22,987 bases of DNA from Vibrio tasmaniensis 1F-187 (GCF_000272405.2 NZ_AJZM02000110.1:1-22987); one strand, 5' to 3'. Numbered from the stretch's first letter, positions 1 to 7,646 are shown. Made by a program: numbers and translations. The notes: a model not told the origin generated them from the letters alone.

Positions 1-13
1 GCTCTTCCGATCT
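1..13. other. Residual Illumina adapter stem at contig end
   Basis: The first 13 bases, GCTCTTCCGATCT, are exactly the reverse complement of the universal Illumina adapter stem AGATCGGAAGAGC. Read in the thiI frame they give Leu-Phe-Arg-Ser, which does not look like the ThiI THUMP region that continues from base 14. The natural sequence therefore starts at base 14 and the window begins at an untrimmed contig edge. The adapter sequence is known from memory; the match is directly visible. Confidence 0.93.
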
Positions 14-1295
14 GACAAATACTTTAAAGAAACACTTGAAGTATTGACGCAAACTCCGGGTATTCATCACTCCCTTGAAGTTCAGCAATCAGAATTTAAA
101 GACCTGCACAATATTTACGAGCAAGTTCTCGAGCGTAGCGGTGCTCTTATTGAAGGTAAGACTTTCTCTGTACGTGCTAAGCGTCGTGGTAAGCATGATT
201 TTACTTCTATCGAGCTAGAACGCTACGTAGGCGGCGGTCTAAACCAAGCGGTTGAATCAGCAAAAGTAAAACTGAAAAATCCAGATATTACCGTTAAAGT
301 TGAAGTCGAGAACGATAAGCTAAACCAAGTTATTGAACGTCATAAAGGCCTAGGTGGTTTCCCTCTTGGTACTCAAGAAGATCTGCTTAGCTTGATTTCT
401 GGTGGCTTTGATTCTGGTGTTTCAAGCTACTTACACATCAAACGTGGTTCTAAAGTGCATTACTGCTTCTTCAATCTTGGTGGCCCTGCTCACGAGATTG
501 GTGTTAAGCAAGTTTCTCACTATCTATGGGATAAATACGGTTCATCTGCAAAGGTGAAGTTCATCTCTATTGATTTTGAACCTGTAGTTGCAGAGATCCT
601 TGAGAACGTTGAAGACGGCCAAATGGGCGTTGTTCTTAAGCGTATGTTCATGCGTGCTGGTGGTATGGTTGCAGAGCGTTTCGGTATCGAAGCACTAGTA
701 ACGGGTGAAGCTCTTGGTCAGGTTTCTAGCCAAACGCTAACTAACCTGCGTCATATCGACAACGTGAACGGACACTTTGATCCTTCGTCCACTGATCAAC
801 TGGGACAAAGAAGATATCATCGACCTGTCTCGCAAGATTGGTACTGAAGACTTCGCTAAAGTAATGCCTGAGTATTGTGGTGTTATCTCTAAGAAGCCGA
901 CCGTGAAAGCGAAGAAAGGCAAACTAGAAGCGGAAGAAGCTAAGTTTAACTTCGAAGTGCTGGAGCAAGTGATCGAGAACGCTCGTATTATGGATATCCG
1001 TGATATCGAGAAAGAGAGCCAAGAACAGGCACCAGAAGTGGAGCAAGTTCAAGCCGTTGCTGAGCACGCTGTCGTTCTTGATATCCGTAGCCCAGACGAA
1101 GAAGATGAAAGCCCGCTAGAGATCGATGGTGTTGAAATCAAACACATCCCGTTCTTCAAGCTTTCAACTCAGTTTGGTGACCTAGACCAATCGAAAGAGT
1201 ACTTGTTGTACTGTGACCGTGGTGTCATGAGCCGTCTGCAAGCGCTTTACTTGCAAGAACAAGGCTTCCACAACGTTAAGGTTTACCGCCCATAG
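14..1295 (+). pseudogene. thiI: tRNA sulfurtransferase / thiamine thiazole synthesis protein ThiI, 5'-truncated and frameshifted
   Basis: ThiI is the cytoplasmic enzyme that makes 4-thiouridine at tRNA position 8 and passes sulfur to ThiS for the thiazole of thiamine. The 5' end is missing: the reading frame runs in from the adapter junction at base 14. Seen in order are a THUMP part ([16 protein letters not shown]), the adenylation PP-loop [23 protein letters not shown], then after a frameshift the Cys of MPEYCGVIS and a C-terminal rhodanese domain with the active-site Cys in [12 protein letters not shown], ending VYRP and a stop. At about 767-768 the text GTGAACGGAC reads Val-Asn-Gly-His-Phe-Asp; removing one A gives Val-Thr-Asp-Thr-Leu-Ile and restores the family sequence into the second part (777-1295). 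Both halves are otherwise intact, and the position close to a contaminated contig end makes a sequencing or assembly error more likely than true decay. Confidence 0.9.
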
Positions 1296-1326
1296 TGGTG
1301 TGTTGACCAACCGTTAATAATTTTGC

Positions 1327-1360
1327 AAAGCCGCATACTGAAAAGTAAGCGGCTTTTTTA
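1327..1360 (+). terminator. Rho-independent terminator of thiI
   Basis: Stem AAAGCCGC (1327-1334) pairs with GCGGCTTT (1349-1356). After an A-A mismatch, an inner TACT/AGTA stem is closed by a GAAA tetraloop (1340-1343). A T-run follows to 1360. It lies 31 bases after the thiI stop. Confidence 0.88.
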
Positions 1361-1361
1361 T

Positions 1362-1659
1362 TGTCTATGATGAAGGATTGACAGTAGACAGAGGCATGCG
1401 TTTGGACGTGCTATCGTCATGCTCAGCTTTGAAATTTTGGATTGATAGAACTGGTGAGATCTAAACGGGTCTATAAGTACTGAAGAAGTGTGAGTATCTT
1501 GAAGTATTCTGTTACTTTTTAGTGCAACTCAATGGTGCTATTTGTATGTGTTCAGTTGTTTATTTGAGTGGGTGTCTGATTCTGTGATTAGCGATGAAAA
1601 ATAATAAAGATTAATTAGCACAGCTATTGATAAACTTATTGTTACTTTTCTTTGGACAT
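1362..1659. other. Gene-free intergenic stretch between thiI terminator and GcvB
   Basis: About 300 AT-rich bases without a convincing open frame, strong hairpin or clear repeat. Nothing here could be assigned. Confidence 0.5.
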
Positions 1660-1908
1660 AAAAAAACACCGCCCATAAGGCGGTGTAAACAAATTTGACA
1701 GACAGGTCAAAATAAATACAGGAAGTACATGCCTCGTTTCAGTATAGAACTGCAACAAAACATTTGGTAGAACTCTACCCAACTCGAAAAGAACGAGTTT
1801 GCAAACACAACATCGCAGGAGCTAAACCAATTGATTCTAGAGAGAATCAAGCCGTTCAGGCTAGCTGCTGCGGGATGAAATATAGAATTTCTCTGGCCGC
1901 TAGGCAAT
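1660..1908 (-). ncRNA. gcvB: Small regulatory RNA GcvB
   Basis: GcvB is an Hfq-dependent small RNA that represses many amino-acid and peptide transporter mRNAs. On the minus strand the hallmark blocks appear in order. There is a 5' stem-loop with arms TTGATTCT and AGAATCAA (1831-1850). The GU-rich seed region GATGTTGTGTTTG follows (plus-strand 1802-1814). Then come hairpins at 1781-1799 and 1766-1779 (GGTAG/CTACC), the conserved TACTTCCTGT ... GACCTGTCTGTC block (1697-1727), and a terminator with stem ACACCGCC/GGCGGTGT and a T-run (1660-1686). A perfect minus-strand TATAAT lies at 1920-1915, placing the 5' end near 1908. The total of about 250 nt is longer than the roughly 205 nt E. coli RNA. 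Its place divergent from gcvA is the conserved arrangement. The 5' end is inferred from the promoter. Confidence 0.92.
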
Positions 1909-1914
1909 GGACAA

Positions 1915-1944
1915 ATTATAATGTTTCAGATAAAAAAAACTAAT
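1915..1944 (-). promoter_or_regulatory. GcvB promoter with a GcvA-type CTAAT motif
   Basis: Minus-strand -10 TATAAT at 1920-1915, with a weak -35 TTAGTT at 1943-1938 (17-bp spacer). Overlapping the -35, the plus strand holds CTAAT (1940-1944), the core of GcvA binding sites. GcvA is known to control gcvB and itself from the shared region. The site assignment is inference. Confidence 0.6.
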
Positions 1945-1963
1945 GCTTATTTAGAGAGTAACT

Positions 1964-2872
1964 ATGTCTCGTCGATTACCCCCATTAAACTCGCTAAGAG
2001 TGTTTGAAGCTGCTGCTCGACACTTGAGTTTTACGCGTGCCGCAGAAGAGTTGTTTGTTACTCAAGCCGCGGTCAGTCATCAGATTAAAGCGCTTGAAGA
2101 ATTCTTATCTTTGAAGCTGTTTCGTCGAAGAAACCGCTCTTTGTTGCTGACGGAAGAAGGCCAAAGCTACTTCTTGGATATCAAAGATATTTTTACATCA
2201 CTGGCAGAAGCGACAGACAAAGTTCTTGAGCGAAGTGAGAAGGGCGCATTGACCATCAGTTTGCCGCCGAGTTTTGCTATTCAATGGTTGGTACCAAGAC
2301 TCGCTGACTTTAATCAGCAAGAACCTGATATTGATGTAAGAATCAAAGCCGTTGATATGGATGAAGGCTCGCTGACCGATGATGTAGACGTGGCTATTTA
2401 CTATGGCCGAGGGAACTGGTCGGGGCTCAGAGCCGATAAGCTTTACCAAGAATATTTGATCCCTCTTTGCTCACCTTCCGTGCTGCTAGGAGCTAAACCT
2501 TTAGAATCTCTCAGTGATTTGGCATGTCATACGCTATTACATGATACATCTCGAAAGGATTGGAAACAGTTTGCCAAGCAAAATGGCATCGATGGGGTTA
2601 ACGTTAACCATGGTCCTATCTTCAGTCACTCAACCATGGTGTTGCAGGCGGCCGCTCACGGGCAAGGTATTGCTTTGGGTAATAATGTGTTGGCGCAACC
2701 TGAAATCGAAGCAGGTCGTTTGATTGCACCTTTTGATGAAGTGTTGGTAAGTAAGAACGCCTTCTATGTGGTGTGTCATGAGAAACAAGCTGACATGGGG
2801 CGTATTGCGACTTTCCGTGATTGGATGTTGGCGAAAGCGCAAAGTGAACAAGAGGACTTACTTGATGAATAA
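1964..2872 (+). CDS. gcvA: LysR-type transcriptional regulator GcvA (glycine cleavage system)
   Basis: 302 residues, against about 305 for E. coli GcvA. GcvA activates the gcvTHP glycine cleavage operon and the GcvB RNA when glycine is plentiful. The N-terminus RRLPPLNSLRVFEAAARHLSFTRA is the typical GcvA/AmpR-type start, with a winged helix-turn-helix across about residues 6-65 (AAEELFVTQAAVSHQIKALE). A periplasmic-binding-like effector domain fills the rest. The ATG follows a purine-rich AGAGAG. The gene is divergent from gcvB, which supports GcvA rather than another LysR protein. It overlaps the next gene by 8 bases, so it leads a tightly packed plus-strand run extending to rlmM. Confidence 0.93.
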   Translation: MSRRLPPLNSLRVFEAAARHLSFTRAAEELFVTQAAVSHQIKALEEFLSLKLFRRRNRSLLLTEEGQSYFLDIKDIFTSLAEATDKVLERSEKGALTISLPPSFAIQWLVPRLADFNQQEPDIDVRIKAVDMDEGSLTDDVDVAIYYGRGNWSGLRADKLYQEYLIPLCSPSVLLGAKPLESLSDLACHTLLHDTSRKDWKQFAKQNGIDGVNVNHGPIFSHSTMVLQAAAHGQGIALGNNVLAQPEIEAGRLIAPFDEVLVSKNAFYVVCHEKQADMGRIATFRDWMLAKAQSEQEDLLDE

Positions 2873-3488
2873 CCTCATCATTGATGGTGAAGACAACCCA
2901 ATAACTTTTATCTTTGCACATGGTGCTGGCGCAGGCATGGATCATGAATTCATGCAGTCGGTAGCAAAAGGGCTGGCGTTTAAAGGGATACGAGTGATTC
3001 GTTTTAATTTCCCTTACATGATCAAGCGTGCTGAAGATGGTAAGCGTCGTCCACCTGATCGAGCCCCTAAACTGCTCGAAGCTTACCAAGAGATTATCGG
3101 ACAGGTAGATGCCGATAAGCTTGTTATTGGCGGTAAGTCGATGGGAGGACGTATGGCGAGTCATTTGTCTGAAGTGGATAAGGTGGCTGCAATGGCCTGT
3201 TTAGGCTTTCCTTTCCATCCACCAGGCAAACCAGAGAAATACAAAGGTGAGCACTTGGCTGAGTTAGCAAAGCCGTGTCTTATTCTACAAGGTGAACGTG
3301 ATACCTTTGGTAAGCGAGAAGAGTTTGCTGATTTCGACCTGTCGGATTCGATTCGTGTTGAGTTTATTCCTGATGGCGATCACAGCTTTAAGCCTCGTAA
3401 GAGCTCTGGCTACACCGAACAGCAGAACATAGCGTTAACCGTTGAGAAACTATCGGCGTTTATCAAAGAGGTGCTTAATGAGAAGTAA
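2865..3488 (+). CDS. Alpha/beta hydrolase, KANL3/Tex30-like family
   Basis: 207 residues from the ATG at 2865, which overlaps the end of gcvA; the frame extends further upstream but that part is inside gcvA. The fold is recognisable. HGAGAGMDHEFM (around 19-30) resembles an oxyanion-hole loop. The nucleophile elbow GGKSMGG puts the putative catalytic Ser at 92. Candidate acid and base are Asp146 in LQGERDTF and His173 in DGDHSFKP. There is no signal peptide, so it is cytoplasmic. It is coupled to both neighbours, overlapping gcvA by 8 and the DUF423 gene by 11 bases. The substrate is unknown: the family is named for eukaryotic KANSL3 and TEX30, and the bacterial members lack an assigned reaction as far as I know. 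Confidence 0.85.
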   Translation: MNNLIIDGEDNPITFIFAHGAGAGMDHEFMQSVAKGLAFKGIRVIRFNFPYMIKRAEDGKRRPPDRAPKLLEAYQEIIGQVDADKLVIGGKSMGGRMASHLSEVDKVAAMACLGFPFHPPGKPEKYKGEHLAELAKPCLILQGERDTFGKREEFADFDLSDSIRVEFIPDGDHSFKPRKSSGYTEQQNIALTVEKLSAFIKEVLNEK

Positions 3489-3876
3489 GTATTTACTCAC
3501 TTTTGCAGGTATCTCTGGCGCAATAGCCGTAATGCTAGGTGCCTTCGCCGCTCACGGGTTAAAAGCTGTCTTGCCAGAGTATCTGCTAGGCGTGTTTGAG
3601 ACAGGTGTTCAGTACCAGTTTATCCATACACTAGCAATATTGGCGTGTGGTGCTCTGCTACAGATGAAACTTGGTGCTAAATCACAAAAATATTTTTTCA
3701 TTGCGGCAATTTGCTTTATCATCGGCATCCTTTGTTTTAGTGGCAGCCTTTATGGCTTAGCACTGACAGGAATAAAATGGTTTGGCCCTATAACACCGTT
3801 TGGTGGTCTACTATTTATCATTGGTTGGGGAGTCTTCTCCTTCGCTGCTTTGAATATAAAAGAGGTAACTCAGTGA
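3478..3876 (+). CDS. DUF423 small integral membrane protein (YgdD-like)
   Basis: 132 residues with about four hydrophobic segments and the family-typical N-terminus [22 protein letters not shown], followed by [16 protein letters not shown]. The C-terminal part holds [13 protein letters not shown] and [13 protein letters not shown]. coli YgdD, the family member next to gcvA and rlmM, has the same context. The start ATG at 3478 overlaps the hydrolase gene by 11 bases; the stop TGA is embedded in the GTGA that starts rlmM. It is an inner-membrane protein of unknown function, and no catalytic residues are evident. Confidence 0.88.
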   Translation: MRSKYLLTFAGISGAIAVMLGAFAAHGLKAVLPEYLLGVFETGVQYQFIHTLAILACGALLQMKLGAKSQKYFFIAAICFIIGILCFSGSLYGLALTGIKWFGPITPFGGLLFIIGWGVFSFAALNIKEVTQ

Positions 3877-4964
3877 AACACGTACTACTTTATTGTCGCT
3901 CTGGTTTTGAAAAAGAATGTGCTGGCGAAATTCAAGACAAGGCAACACAACTGGAAGTGTTTGGTTTTCCTCGCTTAAAGAACAATACAGGCTTTGTATT
4001 GTTTGAATGTTATCAAGCAGGCGAAGCCGATAAACTGGTAAAAGAGATCGACTTCCAATCGTTGATCTTTGCTCGTCAAATGATCGCGGTAGCGGTTGAA
4101 ATCAAAGATCTGCCGACTGATGATCGTATTTCTCCAATTCTTGAGGCGCTTTCTGAGAAAGAAGGTTTCCCACGTTGTGGCGATATCCGTATTGAAACAC
4201 CAGACACTAATGAAGCGAAAGAGCTTTTGAAGTTCTGCCGTAAGTTTACTGTGCCAATGCGTCAGGCAATGCGCGGTAAAGGGCTGATGACAGCGAAAGA
4301 CAACGCTAAGAAGCCAGTGCTTCATTTATGCTTTATCGCGCCGGGTCACTGTTTTGTTGGTTACTCTTACCCAACTAACAACTCACAGTTCTTCATGGGT
4401 ATTCCTCGTTTGAAATTCCCATCAGATGCGCCAAGCCGTTCTACATTGAAGCTAGAAGAAGCATTCCACGTATTCATCCCTCGTGATGAGTGGGACGAAC
4501 GTCTGGCTCCGGGTATGTGGGGCGTAGATTTAGGCGCGTGTCCAGGTGGTTGGACTTACCAATTGGTTAAGCGCTCTATGTTTGTTCACTGTGTTGATAA
4601 CGGCATGATGGCAGACAGCCTAATGGAAACGGGTCAAATTAAGCACCACATGGTGGATGGTTTTAAATTCGAACCTGACCGTAAGAACGTCACTTGGATT
4701 ATCTGTGACATGGTTGAGAAGCCGGCTCGTGTTGCTCATTTAATGGGGGAGTGGATCATCAAAGGCTGGGCGAAAGAAGCACTGTTCAACCTTAAACTGC
4801 CAATGAAAGGCCGTTACGATGAAGTTCTGCAGGATATCGAAAACCTAAAACAGTTCCTGATTGATAACAAAGTGAAGTTCAAGATGCAGGCGAAGCACCT
4901 TTACCACGATCGCGAAGAGATCACGGTTCATATTCAGTCGCTTTCGAATATCTCACCGTACTAA
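3873..4964 (+). CDS. rlmM: 23S rRNA 2'-O-ribose methyltransferase RlmM (C2498)
   Basis: 363 residues, against 366 in E. coli. RlmM methylates the 2'-OH of C2498 in 23S rRNA using S-adenosylmethionine before subunit assembly. It starts with GTG at 3873 ([16 protein letters not shown]), after AGAGGT, in a 4-base GTGA overlap with the upstream stop. The longer frame upstream lies inside the DUF423 gene. An N-terminal THUMP-type RNA-binding region precedes a Rossmann methyltransferase core. The SAM-binding motif is [15 protein letters not shown] around residue 217, then [10 protein letters not shown] and [11 protein letters not shown]. The C-terminus [10 protein letters not shown] is typical of the family. 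It ends the overlapping gene run and is followed by a terminator. Confidence 0.95.
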   Translation: MKHVLLYCRSGFEKECAGEIQDKATQLEVFGFPRLKNNTGFVLFECYQAGEADKLVKEIDFQSLIFARQMIAVAVEIKDLPTDDRISPILEALSEKEGFPRCGDIRIETPDTNEAKELLKFCRKFTVPMRQAMRGKGLMTAKDNAKKPVLHLCFIAPGHCFVGYSYPTNNSQFFMGIPRLKFPSDAPSRSTLKLEEAFHVFIPRDEWDERLAPGMWGVDLGACPGGWTYQLVKRSMFVHCVDNGMMADSLMETGQIKHHMVDGFKFEPDRKNVTWIICDMVEKPARVAHLMGEWIIKGWAKEALFNLKLPMKGRYDEVLQDIENLKQFLIDNKVKFKMQAKHLYHDREEITVHIQSLSNISPY

Positions 4965-4992
4965 TATTTACGTTAGTGTGTCAGTGATAAAT

Positions 4993-5018
4993 AAAATGCT
5001 CCTTTAGGGGCATTTTTT
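4993..5018 (+). terminator. Rho-independent terminator after rlmM
   Basis: Stem AAAATGCTCC (4993-5002) with GGGGCATTTT (5007-5016), one G-T pair, a TTTA loop and a short T-run. It lies 28 bases past the rlmM stop. Confidence 0.88.
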
Positions 5019-5093
5019 ATATCTTAAGTTTGTTTATGAGCTTGATTATCGCTTCGTACTGATAGTTTAGAAAGGTTGGTCTATGTGCGTTTT

Positions 5094-5123
5094 TTAGTCA
5101 TATTTAAGTGTAAATATGACTAA
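5094..5123. repeat. Perfect 13-bp-arm AT-rich palindrome
   Basis: Left arm TTAGTCATATTTA (5094-5106), a four-base centre AGTG, right arm TAAATATGACTAA (5111-5123), with no mismatch. No T-run follows on either strand in the terminator sense, so it does not look like a rho-independent terminator. It could be an operator or a stable RNA hairpin; no factor was identified. Confidence 0.85.
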
Positions 5124-5136
5124 TTCAACTTGGTTG

Positions 5137-5159
5137 ATAGTCGTCGAATTGTCGACTAT
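5137..5159. repeat. Short inverted repeat (7-bp arms)
   Basis: ATAGTCG (5137-5143) and CGACTAT (5153-5159) around a 9-base loop. It lies between the larger palindrome and the minus-strand terminator. Function unknown. Confidence 0.6.
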
Positions 5160-5176
5160 TAGTGTCGATATGAGAC

Positions 5177-5288
5177 AAAAAAGCCGTAAGCTATCGATAC
5201 TTACGGCTACCTAGTTCAGCGATGAAACGAAGAAGGGTTTATTTAAAATTCAGCAGTAAATTACAGCAAGAACATCCTAATCAAATTG
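5177..5288 (-). ncRNA. Candidate minus-strand small RNA upstream of the receptor gene
   Basis: This is inference from signals only. On the minus strand a perfect TATAAT sits at 5300-5295. About 85 bases beyond the predicted start (near 5288) is a strong hairpin, AGCCGTAAG/CTTACGGCT (5182-5208), followed by six T (5182-5177). No minus-strand coding gene lies between here and xni, beyond 7647, so this terminator has no other obvious client. The -35 (TTCTTT at 5323-5318) is poor. The RNA would be about 110 nt, with an AU-rich middle and a U-tail of the Hfq-binding type. It does not match any small RNA recalled. Confidence 0.4.
5182..5208 (-). terminator. Rho-independent terminator pointing left
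   Basis: A 9-bp perfect stem, AGCCGTAAG (5182-5190) with CTTACGGCT (5200-5208). Six A on its left side (5177-5182) read as T6 on the minus strand. On the plus strand no T-run follows, so it acts leftward. Both flanking coding genes run rightward. Confidence 0.75.
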
Positions 5289-5301
5289 TATTTTATTATA
5301 A

Positions 5302-5320
5302 GTAAGTAAATGTAAGTAAA
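5302..5320. repeat. Helically phased direct repeat next to the Fur box
   Basis: GTAAGTAAA occurs at 5302-5310 and again at 5312-5320, a 10-bp period. Direct repeats spaced by one turn are typical of activators such as AraC-type proteins. No regulator gene is nearby, so the role is open. Confidence 0.5.
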
Positions 5321-5324
5321 GAAT

Positions 5325-5373
5325 GTAAATGATAACTATTACTATTAACATTGTAATTAGTGTCGTGTACCAT
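5325..5373 (+). promoter_or_regulatory. Receptor promoter with Fur box
   Basis: The 19 bases at 5325-5343 match 13 of 19 positions of the Fur consensus GATAATGATAATCATTATC, with TGATAA and ATTA intact. They abut a -35 TTAACA (5345-5350), a 17-bp spacer and a -10 TACCAT (5368-5373). This predicts repression by Fur-Fe(II) when iron is plentiful. Motifs are read directly; function is inferred. Confidence 0.7.
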
Positions 5374-5414
5374 TCGTGCACTTTCACTTAAATCTATAAA
5401 ATATAAGTCGCATT

Positions 5415-7445
5415 ATGAAACTTAAAGCACTATCAGTAGCCGTTACGGTTGCCTTAACCTCATTTACAGCATTTGCTGCCGACGAACCAGAAACCGTAGT
5501 CGTTATCGGTTCTGCCCTTGACCAATTGATTCAGACTGAAATCAACTCTGACACACTGGAAAAGAAGCAAGCATCAGACATCAAAGATGTTTTGAATACT
5601 ATGCCTAGCGTTACGGTTGACGGGAACGCACGTTACTCTCGCAAAGTATTTGTACGTGGTATGGAAGACAAATTTGCCGTAGTGACTATTGATGGTGCGC
5701 GACAAGAAGGTCAGCTTTTCCACCACTCTGGTGACCAAGCGATTGATCCTGCAATGCTAAAAAGAGCTGAAATTGAATTAGGTGGTAACTCTGCACTGTC
5801 AGGTTCTGGTGCTATCAATGGTTCATTTAGCTACGAAACGAAAGACCCAAGCGATCTTCTTAAGCCGGGTGAAAGCGTTGGTGCTCGAGTAAAAACAAGC
5901 TATCAAACAGCTTATGAGCGTTTTGCAACCAACGTTGCTGTGTATGCAAAAGTGAACGACAAGCTGGAGTTCATGGGTATTGCGAACTATTCAGAAGATG
6001 GCGATCTGCACATTCCTGATCAAGAAGCGGTAACCTCTAAGCAGGGTGAGCTTAAGTCGGGTTTGGCTAAAGTTGTTTTCATTCCTAATGATGCCAATGA
6101 ATTTAAACTGACTTTCAACCGATACAGTGATGGTGGTACGCGTCAGCTTTCTGGCGAAAAGGCGGGTGCTCTGTATGCTGACGATAAACATGACTATCAT
6201 TCGCTTAATCGCGATACAGTGACGCTACAGCACGAATACGATGCAGGTAGTGATCTAGTTCATCTGAAAAGTAATGTTTACTACAACCGTCAATACATGG
6301 ATCGTGATGCTCTTGAAGGTACCGCTTGGGGCAAAACACCGGCAGGTAAATGGTTCAAAGATGGCAAAATGTCTTACCCTAAGCGTGAATACAATGTAAC
6401 AACCATTGGTGGTGACATTCGTAACGTTTCTTGGGTTGGTGAGCATGAGCTTACTTATGGTCTTGAGGGCTACAAAGCCAAGCAATGGATTGATGCCGGT
6501 CAAGGCGTATATCTAAGCGGTACTAAGCAAGGTCAAACCGAGAACTACAGCATGGATGGTGGTACGGTGACGGCTTACGGTCTGTATCTACAAGATATGT
6601 ACGAATTCAGCGATTTCCGTCTGACAACAGGTCTTCGTTACGACGTTCATAAACTGGGTGGCGTGTATAAGGGCGAGTTTGATCAGCTATCTCCAAAGTT
6701 CAAAGGTGAATACCAAACAACGGAAAACCTAAAACTTCGTGTGGGTTACGGTCGTCTGTTTAAAGGTGCGTCACTACCAGAAACGCTGACGATGAAAGCA
6801 CCAAGCAAAGTTAAGCAGTCTGATACTAAGGCGATGACGGGTAATAACTACGAAGCTGGTTTTGATTACGAGCTAACACGTTTGCTTGCGGCTGATTACG
6901 CGATTCTAGGTTTCACGGCTTATACTTATGACCTTGATAACCAAATGCACCCAACTAAGAACAACGCAACATTATCGAATAAGTATGATGTTGAAGTTTG
7001 GGGTGTAGAGACTGTATTGAGCTATCAGTTAGACGCGTTAAGTGTTTACGCTAACCACTCTTACTCTGATGGCGAGCAAAAGAGCCTGAAAAATGGCAAG
7101 ACAAGCCACATGAATAAAACCGGTATTCATAACTTTAAGGCCGGTTTTAACTACAGCCTAAACAATGAATTTGTGTTTGGTTGGGATTCACGCTTTGTTC
7201 CGGGAAACGATTACGAGAACGAAAAAGGCAAAGAGATCAAACGCTCAGGCTTCGCAACGCACAACATTTGGGCGGCTTACACACCGACGTTTGCTAAAGA
7301 CCTAGAGATGAACCTTGGTATCGATAACCTGCTTGATAAGAAGTACGCTGAGCATACTGGTTTTGGTATCTCTTGGGGTTCAGAAAAGTACACCAGCTAT
7401 GAAGCGGGTCGTAACTTTAAAGCTTCTATCGCTTATAGCTTCTAA
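5415..7445 (+). CDS. TonB-dependent outer-membrane receptor, probably for iron-siderophore or haem (FrpB/FetA-like)
   Basis: 676 residues. A Sec signal peptide covers 1-21 with an AFA cleavage site, then a TonB-box-like ETVVV (26-30). The plug domain, about 35-150, has VFVRGMEDKF, IDGARQ, FHHSGDQAIDPAMLKRAEIE and GSGAINGSF, typical of the haem/FrpB branch. The remainder is a 22-stranded type beta-barrel ending in IAYSF with a terminal Phe. The barrel contains VGYGRLFKGASLPE (about 443-456), which resembles FrpB/FetA receptors rather than the FRAP-type block of haem receptors. The nearby Fur box supports iron uptake. No TonB, ExbBD or ABC transporter gene adjoins it, so it would use the general system. 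The substrate cannot be named from sequence alone. Confidence 0.85.
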   Translation: MKLKALSVAVTVALTSFTAFAADEPETVVVIGSALDQLIQTEINSDTLEKKQASDIKDVLNTMPSVTVDGNARYSRKVFVRGMEDKFAVVTIDGARQEGQLFHHSGDQAIDPAMLKRAEIELGGNSALSGSGAINGSFSYETKDPSDLLKPGESVGARVKTSYQTAYERFATNVAVYAKVNDKLEFMGIANYSEDGDLHIPDQEAVTSKQGELKSGLAKVVFIPNDANEFKLTFNRYSDGGTRQLSGEKAGALYADDKHDYHSLNRDTVTLQHEYDAGSDLVHLKSNVYYNRQYMDRDALEGTAWGKTPAGKWFKDGKMSYPKREYNVTTIGGDIRNVSWVGEHELTYGLEGYKAKQWIDAGQGVYLSGTKQGQTENYSMDGGTVTAYGLYLQDMYEFSDFRLTTGLRYDVHKLGGVYKGEFDQLSPKFKGEYQTTENLKLRVGYGRLFKGASLPETLTMKAPSKVKQSDTKAMTGNNYEAGFDYELTRLLAADYAILGFTAYTYDLDNQMHPTKNNATLSNKYDVEVWGVETVLSYQLDALSVYANHSYSDGEQKSLKNGKTSHMNKTGIHNFKAGFNYSLNNEFVFGWDSRFVPGNDYENEKGKEIKRSGFATHNIWAAYTPTFAKDLEMNLGIDNLLDKKYAEHTGFGISWGSEKYTSYEAGRNFKASIAYSF

Positions 7446-7526
7446 TCTGCTCTTAGCTGAAAGTTACTCTAGAAATAGAGACTTATCAGTATAAGTGCAA
7501 TGTTTCGTCTTAAAATGAAACAACAA

Positions 7527-7554
7527 AAAAGCCTTAGTTCAGACTAAGGCTTTT
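7527..7554. terminator. Bidirectional terminator between the receptor gene and xni
   Basis: Perfect stem AAAAGCCTTAGT (7527-7538) with ACTAAGGCTTTT (7543-7554) and a TCAG loop. T/A-runs on both sides allow it to end the plus-strand receptor transcript and the minus-strand xni transcript. Confidence 0.88.
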
Positions 7555-7646
7555 CTGCTTTCTAATGATTGAGTTTCTAATTTGTTGATTTATAAGCGGA
7601 TTTATTTCTAACGGTTAGCTTTAATGACTGAATTTGTGACGTCAGA

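Noticed and set aside
1707..1907. A 66-residue minus-strand open frame
   Set aside because: It lies wholly inside GcvB and has no ribosome-binding site or protein family features.
2622..3164. A 180-residue minus-strand open frame
   Set aside because: It is antisense to gcvA and the hydrolase gene, both clearly real, and its sequence has no recognisable domain.
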